NCBI RefSeq assembly: GCF_007290395.2
Contig: NZ_CP041656.2
Coordinates: 2,542,001-2,606,000, forward strand
DNA length: 64,000 nucleotides
Origin: Bradyrhizobium cosmicum
Lineage (GTDB): Bacteria; Pseudomonadota; Alphaproteobacteria; Rhizobiales; Xanthobacteraceae
Direction: 5' to 3'
The notes beneath the pieces are model-generated. The model was not told the DNA's origin. It saw only the letters and a program-made list of their open reading frames with translations, and ran no database searches. Shown here one piece after another: positions 1-10,290 of this stretch. The first letter of the stretch is position 1. Each line of letters opens with the position of its first letter. Both the position numbers and the translations under genes were made by a program.

Positions 1-2548
1 CGGCGCGGGACATCATGTCCTCGCTGGCCTGGCGGCCGCTGCTTTCGATGCGGCCGGCGACGGCCTCGACGCGCGAGCCGAGCAGGTCCTCGAACTGCGC
101 CACGCGCACGTCGATGTCGTTGGCGACCGAGCCGACCTTGGTCTCGATGGCCTGGTGGATGTCCTGGAAACGCGCCGTGACCGTGTCGGTCAGGTGCATG
201 CTGCGGCCGTCGATGATCTCGGTGACGCCGGTGATGCGGCGGTCGACCGCCTCGATCGCCTGCGCGGTGCCGTCCGTGAGCGTCGAGGTCAGTAGCGTGA
301 GGCGCGTGTCGATCGACTGCACCGCCTGAGAGGCGCCATTCGTCACCGCGGTCGACAGATAGGTCAGGCGAGAGTCGATGGACTCGAGCGCCTGCGACGC
401 ACTGCCGGTGAGGGTGGTCGTGAGATGGGTCAGCCGAGTATCGATCGTCTGGATCGTCTGCGAGGCGCCATCGGTCAATGTCGTCGTCAGGTTGGTGAGA
501 CGGGAGTCGATGGACTCGAGCGCCTGCGAAGCGCCACCCGTGAGCGTCGTCGTGAGGTGGGTGAGGCGCGTGTCGATCGACTGGATCGCCTGCGTGGCGC
601 CGTCGGTCAGCGACGTCGCGAGCGTGTTGAGACGCCCGTCGATGGTCTCGGTGACGGACCGGGCGCGGGTGTCGAACGATTCCTCGAGCGCGGCGACGCG
701 GCCGCCGAGCTGCTCGTCGAAGGTCTTGATGTGGCCTTCGATCGTGCCGTCGAGGCTGGCGATCTTGCCGTTCAGCGAGGCGTCGAGGTTGGAGACGCGT
801 TCGCCGATCGTGGTCTCGAACTGCACCAGGCGCTGGTCGAGCACGGCCGTGATCGCGCCGCCATTCGCGGTGAATCGGGTGTCGAAATTGTCGACATAGC
901 TCTTCAGCGACTCATGGATGTCCTGCGTGCGCTGGCCCATGCGATCGACGATCTCGCCGCCGAACGTCTTCACGGTGCGGTCGAACTCGGAGATGTGGCG
1001 CGTGATCAGGGCGCCCAGCGTGCCGCTGTCGCGGGCGAACTTCTCGACCAGCTCGGTGCCCTGGTTCCTTACCAGTTCGTCGAACGCGCTCATCTGCAGC
1101 GACAGCGAGTCGTGCGCGGTCTCGGTCTGGCTGACGACCTTGGCGACGAGGGTGTTGACGGTGGCGTCGAGCGCCTCGCTCGCCTTGTCGCCGGAGGTCA
1201 TGATGTGGCCGGCGAGGCGGTTGCCGGCGTCGTCGATCTTGGCGGAGAGGTCGTTGGAGCGCAGCTCGAGCTCGAGGAGCAGCGAGTCCGACGAGTTCTT
1301 CAGGCTGTCGTGCACCTGCTCGGTGCGCTCGGAGATGCCGTCGACGATCGCGGCGGAGCGCTGCTCGAACTCGCCCGTGATGCGGTCGATGCGCTCGTTC
1401 AGCATCTCGTGGACACGGTCGGCGAGATCGACGAACTCGTCGTGGACGTGGCCGGTCTTGAAGTTGAGGCTGGTGGTCAGCCGCTCGCTGGCGTCGAGCA
1501 CGGCGCGCGTGGTCTCGTTGCTGGCTTCCTCGAGGCGGTCGAGCAGGTCGCCGCCGCGCTCGCCGAGCGCCAGGATCATGTTGTCGCCGGCGTTGCTCAG
1601 CGCGCCGGTGATGTGGGCGCCGCGCTCTTCCAGCGCGCCGGTGATGGACTTGGCGACCTCGTCGACGCGCGAGGCGATCGCGTCCGAGATCAGCGCGATG
1701 TCGTGGCGCAGATCGATCTGCACGCCGGAGATGGCGCTGCGGACCTGCTCGGCCTGGCCGACCAGGTTGTCACGCTGGTGCGCGATGTCCTGGAGCAGGG
1801 CGCGGATGCGAACTTCGTTGTCGGAATAGGCGCGCTCCAGCGCCGCGACCTCATTGGCGACCAGCGTCTCGAGCTCGCCGGCGCGCGCAATGGCGCGCTC
1901 GATGCCGTCACCCATCGCCGCGACCTCGCGGCGGATGGCCTGACCGACGGTGACCATAGAATCGGAGGCCGAGCCTTCCGGTTCGGAGAAGCGGATCGCG
2001 ACCTGCGCCATCGCCTGCGCGACGGCACTCATTTGCTGGCCGCGCCAGACGAGGCTCGCCAGGAAGAAGAACAGCATGACCGGCGCGAAGAACATCGTGA
2101 CGAGGCCGGCAATGGCCAGGACGCCGCCGCTCTGGCCCATCGCGGCCTGGATCGAGGGCAGGAAGCCGACGGTCAGCGCGGCGCACGCCGCGAGCCAGAT
2201 GACGGTGAAGATCGTCGCGCCCGTGTAGATGTTGCGGGACGGGCGTCCCGTCTGCAGCGTCTGCAGGAGCTGGCCGATGGTCGCGCGATCGTCGTTGGCG
2301 GCGCGGCGCGACGAACGCGGTTCTTCGATCGGATCGAACACGGCACGCTCGTTGGCGGCGGGGCGCGGTTCGAAGGTCGGCTCGTCGAACATCGGGGGAG
2401 ACGGGGGCGCCATGGACGGCGCCGCTTCGTTGCGCATCGATGCGCTGCGGCTGGTATCGGCCGCCGTGTCGCTGATGTTCAGGGCTTCCTGGATCGCAGA
2501 AAGCGCAACTTCTGTGGGGTCCTTGGCCTTTTTCGGAGTGTTTGCCAT
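1..2548 (-). CDS. Giant two-TM coiled-coil repeat protein, 3' end beyond window
   Basis: An open minus-strand frame runs from ATG at 2548 off the window edge, at least 849 codons. The N-terminal 100 residues are charged and Pro/Ala-rich and probably cytoplasmic. Two hydrophobic segments follow at roughly residues 107-130 and 138-165. The rest is a long amphipathic helical region rich in I-x-x-R-x-x-x-L patterns, including six tandem 22-residue units at residues 647-778. This resembles the very long apolipoprotein/kinesin-like hypothetical proteins of Bradyrhizobium and Rhodopseudomonas. No enzymatic motif is visible. I infer a structural or polar/envelope organising role, but function is unknown. 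A TTAA-N7-TTAA site lies about 175 bp upstream of the start. Confidence 0.85.
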   Translation of the reverse strand, partial: MANTPKKAKDPTEVALSAIQEALNISDTAADTSRSASMRNEAAPSMAPPSPPMFDEPTFEPRPAANERAVFDPIEEPRSSRRAANDDRATIGQLLQTLQTGRPSRNIYTGATIFTVIWLAACAALTVGFLPSIQAAMGQSGGVLAIAGLVTMFFAPVMLFFFLASLVWRGQQMSAVAQAMAQVAIRFSEPEGSASDSMVTVGQAIRREVAAMGDGIERAIARAGELETLVANEVAALERAYSDNEVRIRALLQDIAHQRDNLVGQAEQVRSAISGVQIDLRHDIALISDAIASRVDEVAKSITGALEERGAHITGALSNAGDNMILALGERGGDLLDRLEEASNETTRAVLDASERLTTSLNFKTGHVHDEFVDLADRVHEMLNERIDRITGEFEQRSAAIVDGISERTEQVHDSLKNSSDSLLLELELRSNDLSAKIDDAGNRLAGHIMTSGDKASEALDATVNTLVAKVVSQTETAHDSLSLQMSAFDELVRNQGTELVEKFARDSGTLGALITRHISEFDRTVKTFGGEIVDRMGQRTQDIHESLKSYVDNFDTRFTANGGAITAVLDQRLVQFETTIGERVSNLDASLNGKIASLDGTIEGHIKTFDEQLGGRVAALEESFDTRARSVTETIDGRLNTLATSLTDGATQAIQSIDTRLTHLTTTLTGGASQALESIDSRLTNLTTTLTDGASQTIQTIDTRLTHLTTTLTGSASQALESIDSRLTYLSTAVTNGASQAVQSIDTRLTLLTSTLTDGTAQAIEAVDRRITGVTEIIDGRSMHLTDTVTARFQDIHQAIETKVGSVANDIDVRVAQFEDLLGSRVEAVAGRIESSGRQASEDMMSRA
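215..610 (-). repeat. Six tandem 66-bp (22-residue) coding repeats
   Basis: On the minus strand six consecutive units of exactly 66 bp encode variants of LTDGASQAIQSIDTRLTHLT. Units alternate between an IQSIDTRLTHL type and an ALESIDSRLTNL type, so the higher-order period is 132 bp (44 residues). The last unit (AIEAVDRRITGV) is diverged. The 22-residue period is that of apolipoprotein-like amphipathic helices. High DNA similarity between alternate units suggests recent expansion by pairs. Confidence 0.9.
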
Positions 2549-2721
2549 GTTCAGTCCGAGCCCTCGTTACTTGTACGCGTCCCCCGCGAGCCCCGCTACG
2601 CAAGCCCACAGACCGGATCATGCCGCTTTTGCGGATTTCCGAGCCGTCCCCACCCGGACGGCTTGTCCGCCAATTTCCGCAACATCCTATTGGCAGAGCG
2701 TCGCGAATGAAATGCCTGCGA

Positions 2722-2736
2722 TTAAGACAATCTTAA
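2722..2736 (-). promoter_or_regulatory. CtrA-like box TTAA-N7-TTAA
   Basis: TTAA-GACAATC-TTAA matches the alphaproteobacterial CtrA consensus TTAA-N7-TTAA. A further TTAAC lies just beside it at 2742-2746. It sits in the 392-bp intergenic region between the coiled-coil gene (minus) and the HPt gene (plus), about 175 bp from the former. No other gene or RNA is visible in this gap, apart from a TTAACC half site at 2863-2868 nearer to the HPt gene. Confidence 0.45.
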
Positions 2737-2940
2737 TCATCGTTAACAGGATCGCGCCGTAACGCCTTAGCAATAAATGAAATTCTCCACCGGACTCGTG
2801 GGATTGCGGCAACTTTTCGTCAATAAGCCGGCAGAATTAGGTAAAGCGGCCCAAACATTTCGTTAACCATTTTCGTGCTTGGGTGGAGGGAACCTGACCG
2901 CCGGACCGGCGGATCATCGCGTGATGCCGGGGCCTGCGCC

Positions 2941-3315
2941 ATGACGCCTGAACTGCAACGGATGGACTGGATGCCTTCGCCCCCGCTTGCACCCATCGAA
3001 AGCCCGCTCGACCTCGACCACCTCTCCCGCATGACGCTCGGCGATGCCGAGCTGGAGCAGGAAGTGCTCGCGATGTTCGCTGAGCAGGCGGTCCGCCTGA
3101 TCGCGGCCATGGCGGCGTTGCCGGGTGAGGCCGGCGCACTCGCGCACAAGCTCAAGGGATCCGCGCGCGGAATCGGCGCCTTTGCGGTGGCGGATGCCGC
3201 CGCGAGCCTGGAGACGGCGATCCGGACCGGCCACAACCGGCCCGATGCCTTTGCCGCGCTGAAAGAGGCAGTGGCCGAGGTCCGCGCCGCCATCGAGGCG
3301 ATCCTGAAGCACTAG
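2941..3315 (+). CDS. HPt (histidine phosphotransfer) domain protein
   Basis: A 124-residue protein. After a 25-residue Pro-rich leader, the body is a single HPt four-helix bundle with the signature AHKLKGSARGIGAF. His69 is the expected phosphoacceptor. HPt proteins relay phosphoryl groups between hybrid kinases and response regulators; no kinase or regulator is adjacent, so partners are unknown. ATG 2941 was chosen because the HPt fold begins shortly after it and upstream in-frame sequence is low-complexity. A TTAACC half CtrA site lies about 75 bp upstream. It is too short to be ChpT. Confidence 0.85.
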   Translation: MTPELQRMDWMPSPPLAPIESPLDLDHLSRMTLGDAELEQEVLAMFAEQAVRLIAAMAALPGEAGALAHKLKGSARGIGAFAVADAAASLETAIRTGHNRPDAFAALKEAVAEVRAAIEAILKH

Positions 3316-3353
3316 GCGGGTATCCCACATAGACGGTGGCTCTAGTCTTTTGT

Positions 3354-3403
3354 TTTGACGCGTTTTCTTCCCGCAAAACGGTATTCACTTCGCTCGAAAA
3401 CGC
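3354..3403. repeat. 50-bp intergenic palindromic element, copy 1
   Basis: Begins TTTGACGCGTTTTC and ends TCGCTCGAAAACGC, with imperfectly complementary GCGTTTTC / GAAAACGC ends. A second copy of equal length lies at 27192-27241. Both are intergenic. This is a recurrent Bradyrhizobiaceae short palindromic repeat in my experience; function is unknown. Confidence 0.75.
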
Positions 3404-3481
3404 TATGGCGCCGCCCTGATCGACCCGTTATAGGACAGCCCGGACCCTCCTTTCTCCCAGATCGCGGCAGCACGAGCACAC

Positions 3482-3802
3482 ATGGCCAAAATTCACTTTG
3501 TCGACCACAAGGGCGAAACCCGTACGGTGGAAATCGAGAACGGCGCAACCGTGATGGAAGCCGCCATCCGCAACAGCATCCCCGGCATCGAGGCCGAATG
3601 CGGCGGCGCCTGTGCCTGCGCAACCTGCCATGTCTATGTCGATGAAGCCTGGCGCGAGAAGGTCGGCAGCCCGACGCCGATGGAAGAGGACATGCTCGAC
3701 TTCGGTTTCGACGTACGTCCGAACTCGCGCCTGTCCTGCCAGATCAAGGTCTCCGACGAGCTCGACGGGCTCGTCGTAGCGACGCCGGAACGCCAGGCCT
3801 GA
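3482..3802 (+). CDS. 2Fe-2S ferredoxin, adrenodoxin/ISC type
   Basis: A 106-residue soluble electron carrier. The cluster ligands follow the C-x5-C-x2-C pattern (Cys40, Cys46, Cys49, within [11 protein letters not shown]), with the fourth Cys in SRLSCQI near residue 86. This is the vertebrate-type (adrenodoxin/putidaredoxin) class, which serves cytochrome P450s or iron-sulphur assembly. There are no isc or P450 genes next to it. The ferredoxin-NADP reductase gene at 4455 is a plausible electron donor, separated only by an opposite-strand thioesterase gene. Confidence 0.92.
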   Translation: MAKIHFVDHKGETRTVEIENGATVMEAAIRNSIPGIEAECGGACACATCHVYVDEAWREKVGSPTPMEEDMLDFGFDVRPNSRLSCQIKVSDELDGLVVATPERQA

Positions 3803-3814
3803 GCTTCTTGCTCG

Positions 3815-4306
3815 TTAGGTGCCCGGCGGCGCGACCTCGATGCCGCGCTTGTGCCAGGGTCTGAGCTTCTCGAGCACTTCCGCAGTCAGCGCCGCGGGCC
3901 GGCGCGTCGCCTCGTCGAGCAGGACGCCGACCGACGTCGCTGACGCGATGCACTTCCCGTTCGAGAACACGACCTGCTCGAAGGTCACAGACGTCCGTCC
4001 CAGCTTCACCACACCGAGGCCAAGCTCGATCGTGTTGGGCCAATGCAGCTCGGCGCGGAAATGCATGTCGAGCCGCACCATGATCCAGGCAAGGCCCGGC
4101 GGGGTCAGCCCGTATTCGGGAAGCTTCATCAGCGTGACACGGCCGGTCTCGAAATAGGTGGCGTAGACCGCGTTGTTGACGTGCTGGTTCGGATCGAGGT
4201 CGCCGAAGCGGACATTGTCACCGAGGCGAAAAGGGAAGTCCTCGAGGCGCGGCGTCGTATCGAGGCGGCTTGGTGCGTTCACCGATTGATCTCCGTCATA
4301 TCGCAT
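3815..4306 (-). CDS. Acyl-CoA thioesterase, hotdog fold (4HBT family)
   Basis: A 163-residue hotdog-fold protein. The motif FGDLDPNQHVNNAVYATYFE is the 4-hydroxybenzoyl-CoA thioesterase/YbgC signature, with the Asp in the active-site loop. Members hydrolyse acyl-CoA thioesters; the substrate cannot be read from the sequence. It lies convergent to the ferredoxin gene (12 bp between stops) and divergent from the ferredoxin reductase gene. The first ATG gives the standard length for the family. Confidence 0.85.
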   Translation of the reverse strand: MRYDGDQSVNAPSRLDTTPRLEDFPFRLGDNVRFGDLDPNQHVNNAVYATYFETGRVTLMKLPEYGLTPPGLAWIMVRLDMHFRAELHWPNTIELGLGVVKLGRTSVTFEQVVFSNGKCIASATSVGVLLDEATRRPAALTAEVLEKLRPWHKRGIEVAPPGT

Positions 4307-4445
4307 CCCGTTACAGCCCAGTTATCCTGACCCGGCAAGTGGGTGCGGCTGCGGGGCGCTACCGCTTTTATGCCTTCCCTGATCCATCCCCGTTGGCTAG
4401 ACAGGCAGGGTCACCTCTGCCCGCCGGGCGCCGTCCAACCGATAA

Positions 4446-5483
<1,038 letters not shown>

Positions 5484-5590
5484 CGGCACCGGGAACGACA
5501 TGCGATGCCCCATGTTTCTGGTGCTGGAACCGTTCGCGAAATCGCCGTAGTCTGCGGCCATTGCAGTGGCGGCTCAGCAAGGTGATCATA

Positions 5591-6196
5591 ATGCGGAATC
5601 TCTTTTTCAGCTTTCGGCTGCTCTCGCTCCTCGCGCTCGCGCTGTCGCTCGGTGCGGTGTGGCCTGCAGCCGCGCAGGCACAGCAGCCGACGGCTGCGGG
5701 GCTGTGGCAGAAGGTCGAAGACGGCAAGACGGTGGGATGGTTTCTCTTCATCGACCACAACGGCATCTTCGAAGGCGTGATCGCAAAGACCTTCCCGCGC
5801 CCGGGCGATGATCCGAACGAGATCTGCGCCAAATGCACCGACGATCGCAAGAACGCGCCGGTGCTCGGCCTCTCCTTCATCCGCGACATGAAGCGTGACG
5901 GCTTGAAGTATGACGGCGGCAACGTGGTCAATCCGCGCGACGGCAACATCTGGAAGGCCAAGATGACGGTGAGCCCCGATGGCCAGACGCTGACCATGCG
6001 CGGCTTCCTCGGCATTTCGCTGTTCGGCAAGGACGAGACCTGGACGCGGCTGCCTGACGCCAACATCGCCCAGGTCGATCCCGCCATCGTCGCCAAATAT
6101 CTTCCCGCGCAGGCGACCGCCGCGACGACGAAGCCCGCGACCGCGCCCGCGGCCAAGAAGGGCGGCGCGATGATGGCGCCGGCGCCGAAGCAGTAA
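5591..6196 (+). CDS. Secreted DUF2147-type protein
   Basis: A 201-residue protein with a clear signal peptide (Arg near the start, a Leu-rich core, then AAAQAQQ at about residue 30). The mature domain begins [17 protein letters not shown] and ends with [10 protein letters not shown], the pattern of the DUF2147 family of small periplasmic beta-barrel proteins. A CAKC pair could be disulphide bonded. The tail is Ala/Thr/Pro-rich and low complexity. ATG 5591 has an AAGGTG ribosome site at suitable distance; longer in-frame starts run into the upstream gene. Function of the family is unknown. Confidence 0.85.
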   Translation: MRNLFFSFRLLSLLALALSLGAVWPAAAQAQQPTAAGLWQKVEDGKTVGWFLFIDHNGIFEGVIAKTFPRPGDDPNEICAKCTDDRKNAPVLGLSFIRDMKRDGLKYDGGNVVNPRDGNIWKAKMTVSPDGQTLTMRGFLGISLFGKDETWTRLPDANIAQVDPAIVAKYLPAQATAATTKPATAPAAKKGGAMMAPAPKQ

Positions 6197-6218
6197 GCTG
6201 CTTCCGTTTTGGGAAACG

Positions 6219-7361
6219 TCAGTAAGTCCGCGCCTTCTTGCACGGCGCATAGAACGTGCCGTTGCCCGCGACGACCTTCTCCAGGCACTGTCGGGGATCG
6301 GTGATTTCGCCGTCGACCTGGAAATAATAGGCCTGCGAGCCCAGGCTCAGGACGTAATGTCCCGGTGCAAGCTCGAGCCCTGAATCGCCCGTGTGAAGCT
6401 CGTACATTTCGGGTTTCCCCGGAATCGGCGATACCCGGATCGGATAGGCTAAGTTGCGGATGACGGCGACATCGTCTCCGCCGCCCAGCGCCTTGCCTGC
6501 GGCGTCGGTCGAAAACTCCCGCGCGATCTTCGCGACGACCCGAACCTCGACGCGCTCGGGAATCACGTTTGCGGCGTCCCGGCGAAACACGATGAACTTG
6601 ACGCGGCCGTTCGGCAGATGCGGCCGGTCGGGCTTCTTGAACTCCGGTGAAATCGCGATCCGCATGTCCGGCGCCATCACGCCGGTCGCATTCAACTCCG
6701 CCAGCGACTTGTCGTCGACCAGGGCGTAGATGCCGTAGTCGGTTGGCAGCACGCGCGCTGGAGGCGGCGGGACGGCGGGCACCATTTCCGGCTTGGCGAC
6801 CGTGACCGTCGTCTCCGGCCTGGGCGCGACCAGTGCGATCTCCGGGGGCTGGGACGAGATCAGCCGGCGCAGCGCGGCGATATTGTCTCGCTGCGAGACG
6901 ATCAGGATGACTGCGCCAACCGCAAGCAGGATAGCCGCTGTGCGCTTGATCACCGGCAGAAGCGGGCCCGAATTCGCGGGCAGCTTGCTGCCGGACATCC
7001 CGATCCCGGATCGCAAAACGGTCGCCTCGCCGGATACCAGAAGACCGCCTGTCTCCTTTGACGATGTGAGTTGCTGCGACGGCAGGCGCTCCAGCGGCGC
7101 CTCGTCACGCGAGAACTTCTCGACCTCCTCGATCGCGACCTCGAGGGCCCGCTTCATCTGGTCGATGTTCTTGGCGTCGGCGTAGGTGAACTGCTCCTGG
7201 AGCTTGTAGCGGGCAAGATCGTAGACCATTTGCCGCCTGGCTTCCGCGTCGTCTTTCACCGTTTCGAGCATGCGCGAGATCACCAGCGCAAACTGCACCT
7301 GGTTTGCGGGCAAATCGGTCGGGTCCTGCTGGCTGGGAAGCAGGTCTTTCGAACCACTCAT
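6219..7361 (-). CDS. Hypothetical single-TM protein
   Basis: About 380 residues. The N-terminal 110 residues are helical and acidic/basic and probably cytoplasmic. A transmembrane segment (TAAILLAVGAVILIV) falls near residues 155-170, followed by a Pro-rich linker (VPAVPPPPARV) and a soluble domain of about 200 residues that should lie outside the membrane. The start MSGSKDLLP at 7361 was preferred to the longer frame from 7412 because the extra residues look untranslated. I do not recognise a characterised family. It is convergent with the DUF2147 gene. Confidence 0.7.
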   Translation of the reverse strand: MSGSKDLLPSQQDPTDLPANQVQFALVISRMLETVKDDAEARRQMVYDLARYKLQEQFTYADAKNIDQMKRALEVAIEEVEKFSRDEAPLERLPSQQLTSSKETGGLLVSGEATVLRSGIGMSGSKLPANSGPLLPVIKRTAAILLAVGAVILIVSQRDNIAALRRLISSQPPEIALVAPRPETTVTVAKPEMVPAVPPPPARVLPTDYGIYALVDDKSLAELNATGVMAPDMRIAISPEFKKPDRPHLPNGRVKFIVFRRDAANVIPERVEVRVVAKIAREFSTDAAGKALGGGDDVAVIRNLAYPIRVSPIPGKPEMYELHTGDSGLELAPGHYVLSLGSQAYYFQVDGEITDPRQCLEKVVAGNGTFYAPCKKARTY

Positions 7362-7714
7362 AGTGCCGACGGTCCGATGCCAGTCACGCCAACACCCAAT
7401 TCTTCCATTCAAAACAGTCGGTTAAACGATGCGATCCGCGCCCGCGGCAGCTTCGTACACGTCCTGACGCGACAAGGAAAGCCTTCGAAACATCGCAGCC
7501 AATCGCCGGCCCGTCACACATGCGGCCTGCGCGCCCCGGCCAGGGTAGGCTTGGCGCCAGTAGTTCCCCGGAATGCGCGTTGGCGCCCGATTTGCATAGC
7601 TGTCGCAAAGCAGCTGGGGGATCGAGTCGCCGGCGCCGCGCATCTCCGACCGCGCGGAGCGCGAGCGGCTATGCGCGCCCCCGCGATGACAATCTCGATC
7701 CGCGGAAAGACGAC

Positions 7715-8071
7715 ATGAGATCTGGAAGAGTGTATGCGGCGGCGCTGCTGGGGTTGATGACGCTGCTGGCGACATCGGCACTTGCGCGCGATGACGGACG
7801 TTATGCCAACTCGCCCTTGAAGCCCTGGTTCGAGAGCCTGCACAGCGAATTCGGGCAATGTTGCTCGGATGCTGACGGCTACGTGGTCGCCGATGTCGAC
7901 TGGGAGTCCGACAAGGGCCGCTACCGCGTGCATCTCGACGACGAATGGGTCGTCGTGCCCGACGGAGCCGTGATCACCGAGCCGAACAAGATCGGCCGCA
8001 CCATGGTGTGGAAACACTACATCGACGGCCACCCCCGCGTGCGCTGCTTCATGCCCGGCAGCATGACGTAG
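7715..8071 (+). CDS. Small secreted hypothetical protein
   Basis: A 118-residue protein with a signal peptide (MRSGRVYAAALLGLMTLLATSALAR). The mature part contains a conserved-looking block with FGQCCSDADG, VDWESDKGRYRV and a terminal RCFMPGSMT. Paired Cys residues suggest a disulphide in the periplasm. Similar short secreted proteins are common in Bradyrhizobium, without known function. ATG 7715 directly precedes the signal peptide; an upstream in-frame extension is Arg-rich and unlikely to be translated. Confidence 0.75.
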   Translation: MRSGRVYAAALLGLMTLLATSALARDDGRYANSPLKPWFESLHSEFGQCCSDADGYVVADVDWESDKGRYRVHLDDEWVVVPDGAVITEPNKIGRTMVWKHYIDGHPRVRCFMPGSMT

Positions 8072-8079
8072 AGGTCGCT

Positions 8080-8100
8080 CCGGGGCGACGCGCGCCCCGG
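8080..8100. terminator. GC-rich hairpin between convergent genes
   Basis: CCGGGGCG-ACGCG-CGCCCCGG is a perfect 8-bp stem lying between the stops of two convergent genes. There is no T-run, so Rho-independent termination is only suggested by position. Confidence 0.4.
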
Positions 8101-8116
8101 CAACGACACAAGGCGC

Positions 8117-8386
8117 TCAGCGCGCCGCGTTCTCCGAACTCATGCTCGCAAGCCGCTTGACCCGCGGCGACAGCACCGAGAGCTGGGCGGGCGAGGCAGG
8201 CATGCCGGCGAGGGTCGTCGCGGGAGCAGTTGATTGCTCCTCGACGCCGGCGCCGCCGAGTACCTGCACTTGCGTCGCCGAGATCGGAAACGACCTCACT
8301 TCGTAAGAGGGCAGCTCGCCGGCGTATGCACCGGCTGAGCTCGCAATCATGGCGCCGGCAACGGCAATCATCGAGAGAACACGCAT
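8117..8386 (-). CDS. Small secreted hypothetical protein
   Basis: An 89-residue protein with a typical signal peptide (MRVLSMIAVAGAMIASSAGAYAG). The mature peptide of about 67 residues is Ser/Ala/Pro-rich and has no Cys. It is probably exported to the periplasm. No family is recognised. It is convergent with the gene ending at 8071. The upstream gap of 222 bp, to the garD stop at 8609, holds nothing I can identify. Confidence 0.65.
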   Translation of the reverse strand: MRVLSMIAVAGAMIASSAGAYAGELPSYEVRSFPISATQVQVLGGAGVEEQSTAPATTLAGMPASPAQLSVLSPRVKRLASMSSENAAR

Positions 8387-8608
8387 TGGAAAATCTCCGT
8401 TGAAAATATCAATCGGAGGTTTGGTCGCGGCAATGCCGCATCAGGTTCGCTCGTGTGCGAACATTGGGCCGCCGCCTGCGGATCGATTTGATTGCATGAT
8501 GCGACGGGATGAAACAGGCAGGAAGCTTTTCGCGCCAGTGTTTCCGTACGGTTTCATGCGAGGGGCAGTCAGTCCGCCTGCAGATCGAGTGGAGGAGATC
8601 TATTGCCC

Positions 8609-10150
8609 TCAGGTCACCGGCGCTGGGTTGAACAGCGTGAGATCATTGTGGATGCCCCAGCGGTCCGACCACGGCTTGGTCCGGCCGCTGGCGACGTCGA
8701 GGATCAGGCGGAACAGGTCCCAGCCGGTTTCCTCGATGGTTTTCTCGCCGGTGGCGATGCGGCCCGCGTCGAAGTCGATCAGGTCCTTCCAGCGGCGGGC
8801 GAGCTCGGTGCGGGTCGCCACTTTGATGACAGGCGCGGCGGCAAGGCCGTAGGGCGTGCCGCGGCCGGTGGTGAACACCTGCAGCGTCATGCCGGAGGCG
8901 AGCTGGAGCGTGCCGCAGATGAAGTCTGACGCGGGCGTCGCCGCGAACAGCATGCCCTTCTGCGTAGCCTTTTCGCCGGGCGAGAGCACGCCGGTGATGG
9001 CGCTCGAGCCGGACTTGACGATCGAGCCCAACGATTTCTCGACGATGTTGGCGAGGCCGCCCTTCTTGTTGCCGGGCGTGGTGTTGGCGCTGCGATCGGC
9101 GCCGCCGCGGGCGAGATAGGAATCGTACCAGGCCATCTCGCGCACCAGCGCGCGGCCCACGTCCTCGTTGATGGCGCGGCGGGTGAGGAGCTGGATCGCG
9201 TCGCGCACCTCGGTGACCTCGGAGAACATCACGGTGGCGCCGGCGCGCACCAGCAGGTCGGCGGCAAAGCCGACGGCGGGGTTGGCCGTGACGCCGGAAA
9301 ACGCATCGCTGCCGCCGCACTGCAGGCCGATGACGAGATCGGCGGCCGGACAGGTCTCGCGGGTGCGCTTGTCGAGGATTTTCAGGCGAGCTTCCGCCTG
9401 GGTCATGATCGCGTCGACGATGGCGCCAAAGCCGTCAAAAGCCTCGTCCTGCATGCGCACGATGGCGCCACTGACGCCTTCCGGCACCAGCCGCTCCGGC
9501 GCGAGCTTTTCGCATCCCAAGCTAATGACCAGAATCTCGCCGCCGAAATTCGGGTTGAGCGCGATGTTCTGCAGCGTGCGGATCGGCACCACCGCATCGG
9601 GGGCATTGATGGCGACGCCGCAGCCATAGGCGTGCGTCAGCGGCACGACGTCGTCGACGTTCGGGTAATTCGGCAGCAGTTCGGCGCGGATGCGCTTGAC
9701 CGCATATTCCATCGTGCCCTTGACGCATTGCACGGAGGAGGAGATGCCGAGGATGTTCTTGGTGCCGACCGAACCGTCGGTGTTGCGAAAGCCCTCGAAG
9801 GTGAAACCTTCGAGCGGCGGCAGCGGCGCGGGGACGGCGGTGGAGATTTCGAGCTTGTCGAGGGCAGGGGCCTCCGGCATGCGGATGCGCGCCTCATCCA
9901 CCCATTCGCCGGCCAGGATCGGCGACAGCGCGTGGCCGATGACCTCGCCATAGCGGACGATCGGCGCGCCTTCCGCGATGTCGACCAGCGCCGTCTTGTG
10001 CCCTTGCGGCACGAAGGCGCGCAGTGTCAGGCCGCTGGCGAAGCGCGAGCCGGCGGGAAGCCCGAAATCATTGACCACGATCGCGACATTGTCGCGCTCG
10101 TTGAGCTTGATGTAGCGGGGCTGCTCTTTCGCTGCGACGTCCTGGTCCAT
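8609..10150 (-). CDS. garD: Galactarate dehydratase
   Basis: A 513-residue enzyme removing water from D-galactarate (meso) to give 5-dehydro-4-deoxy-glucarate. It has an N-terminal SAF-like domain ([18 protein letters not shown]) followed by the UxaA/GarD catalytic region, with [37 protein letters not shown] and the terminal FNPAPVT typical of GarD rather than altronate dehydratase. The start at 10150 (MDQDVAAKE) replaces a longer frame that would run through a palindromic repeat. It is the last gene of the sugar-acid operon, separated from the aldehyde dehydrogenase gene by 140 bp holding that repeat. Confidence 0.93.
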   Translation of the reverse strand: MDQDVAAKEQPRYIKLNERDNVAIVVNDFGLPAGSRFASGLTLRAFVPQGHKTALVDIAEGAPIVRYGEVIGHALSPILAGEWVDEARIRMPEAPALDKLEISTAVPAPLPPLEGFTFEGFRNTDGSVGTKNILGISSSVQCVKGTMEYAVKRIRAELLPNYPNVDDVVPLTHAYGCGVAINAPDAVVPIRTLQNIALNPNFGGEILVISLGCEKLAPERLVPEGVSGAIVRMQDEAFDGFGAIVDAIMTQAEARLKILDKRTRETCPAADLVIGLQCGGSDAFSGVTANPAVGFAADLLVRAGATVMFSEVTEVRDAIQLLTRRAINEDVGRALVREMAWYDSYLARGGADRSANTTPGNKKGGLANIVEKSLGSIVKSGSSAITGVLSPGEKATQKGMLFAATPASDFICGTLQLASGMTLQVFTTGRGTPYGLAAAPVIKVATRTELARRWKDLIDFDAGRIATGEKTIEETGWDLFRLILDVASGRTKPWSDRWGIHNDLTLFNPAPVT

Positions 10151-10166
10151 GGAAGGACTCCGAAGT

Positions 10167-10278
10167 GTAGGGTGGGTCAGCGTAGCGTAACCCACCAAGC
10201 GCTCTATCCGCGGAAGCAGAGGAGGTGGGTTACGCGAGCGCACTGCGCTTCGCGCAGCCGCGGGCTAACCGACCCTAC
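10167..10278. repeat. REP-like palindromic element inside the sugar-acid operon
   Basis: Outer arms GTAGGGT and ACCCTAC enclose smaller palindromes such as GGTGGGT...ACCCACC. It fills the gap between the aldehyde dehydrogenase and garD genes. Related GTAGGGTGGG...CCCACC elements are dispersed through Bradyrhizobium genomes. A structured element within an operon may affect mRNA stability or downstream expression. Confidence 0.75.
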
Positions 10279-10290
10279 GATATCAGCCTA

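Noticed and set aside
425..2710. Long plus-strand open frame of about 760 codons
   Set aside because: It is the antisense of the repeat-rich coiled-coil gene, whose minus-strand frame has two TM segments, clean 22-residue repeats and no stops to the window edge. The plus frame has no recognisable domain.
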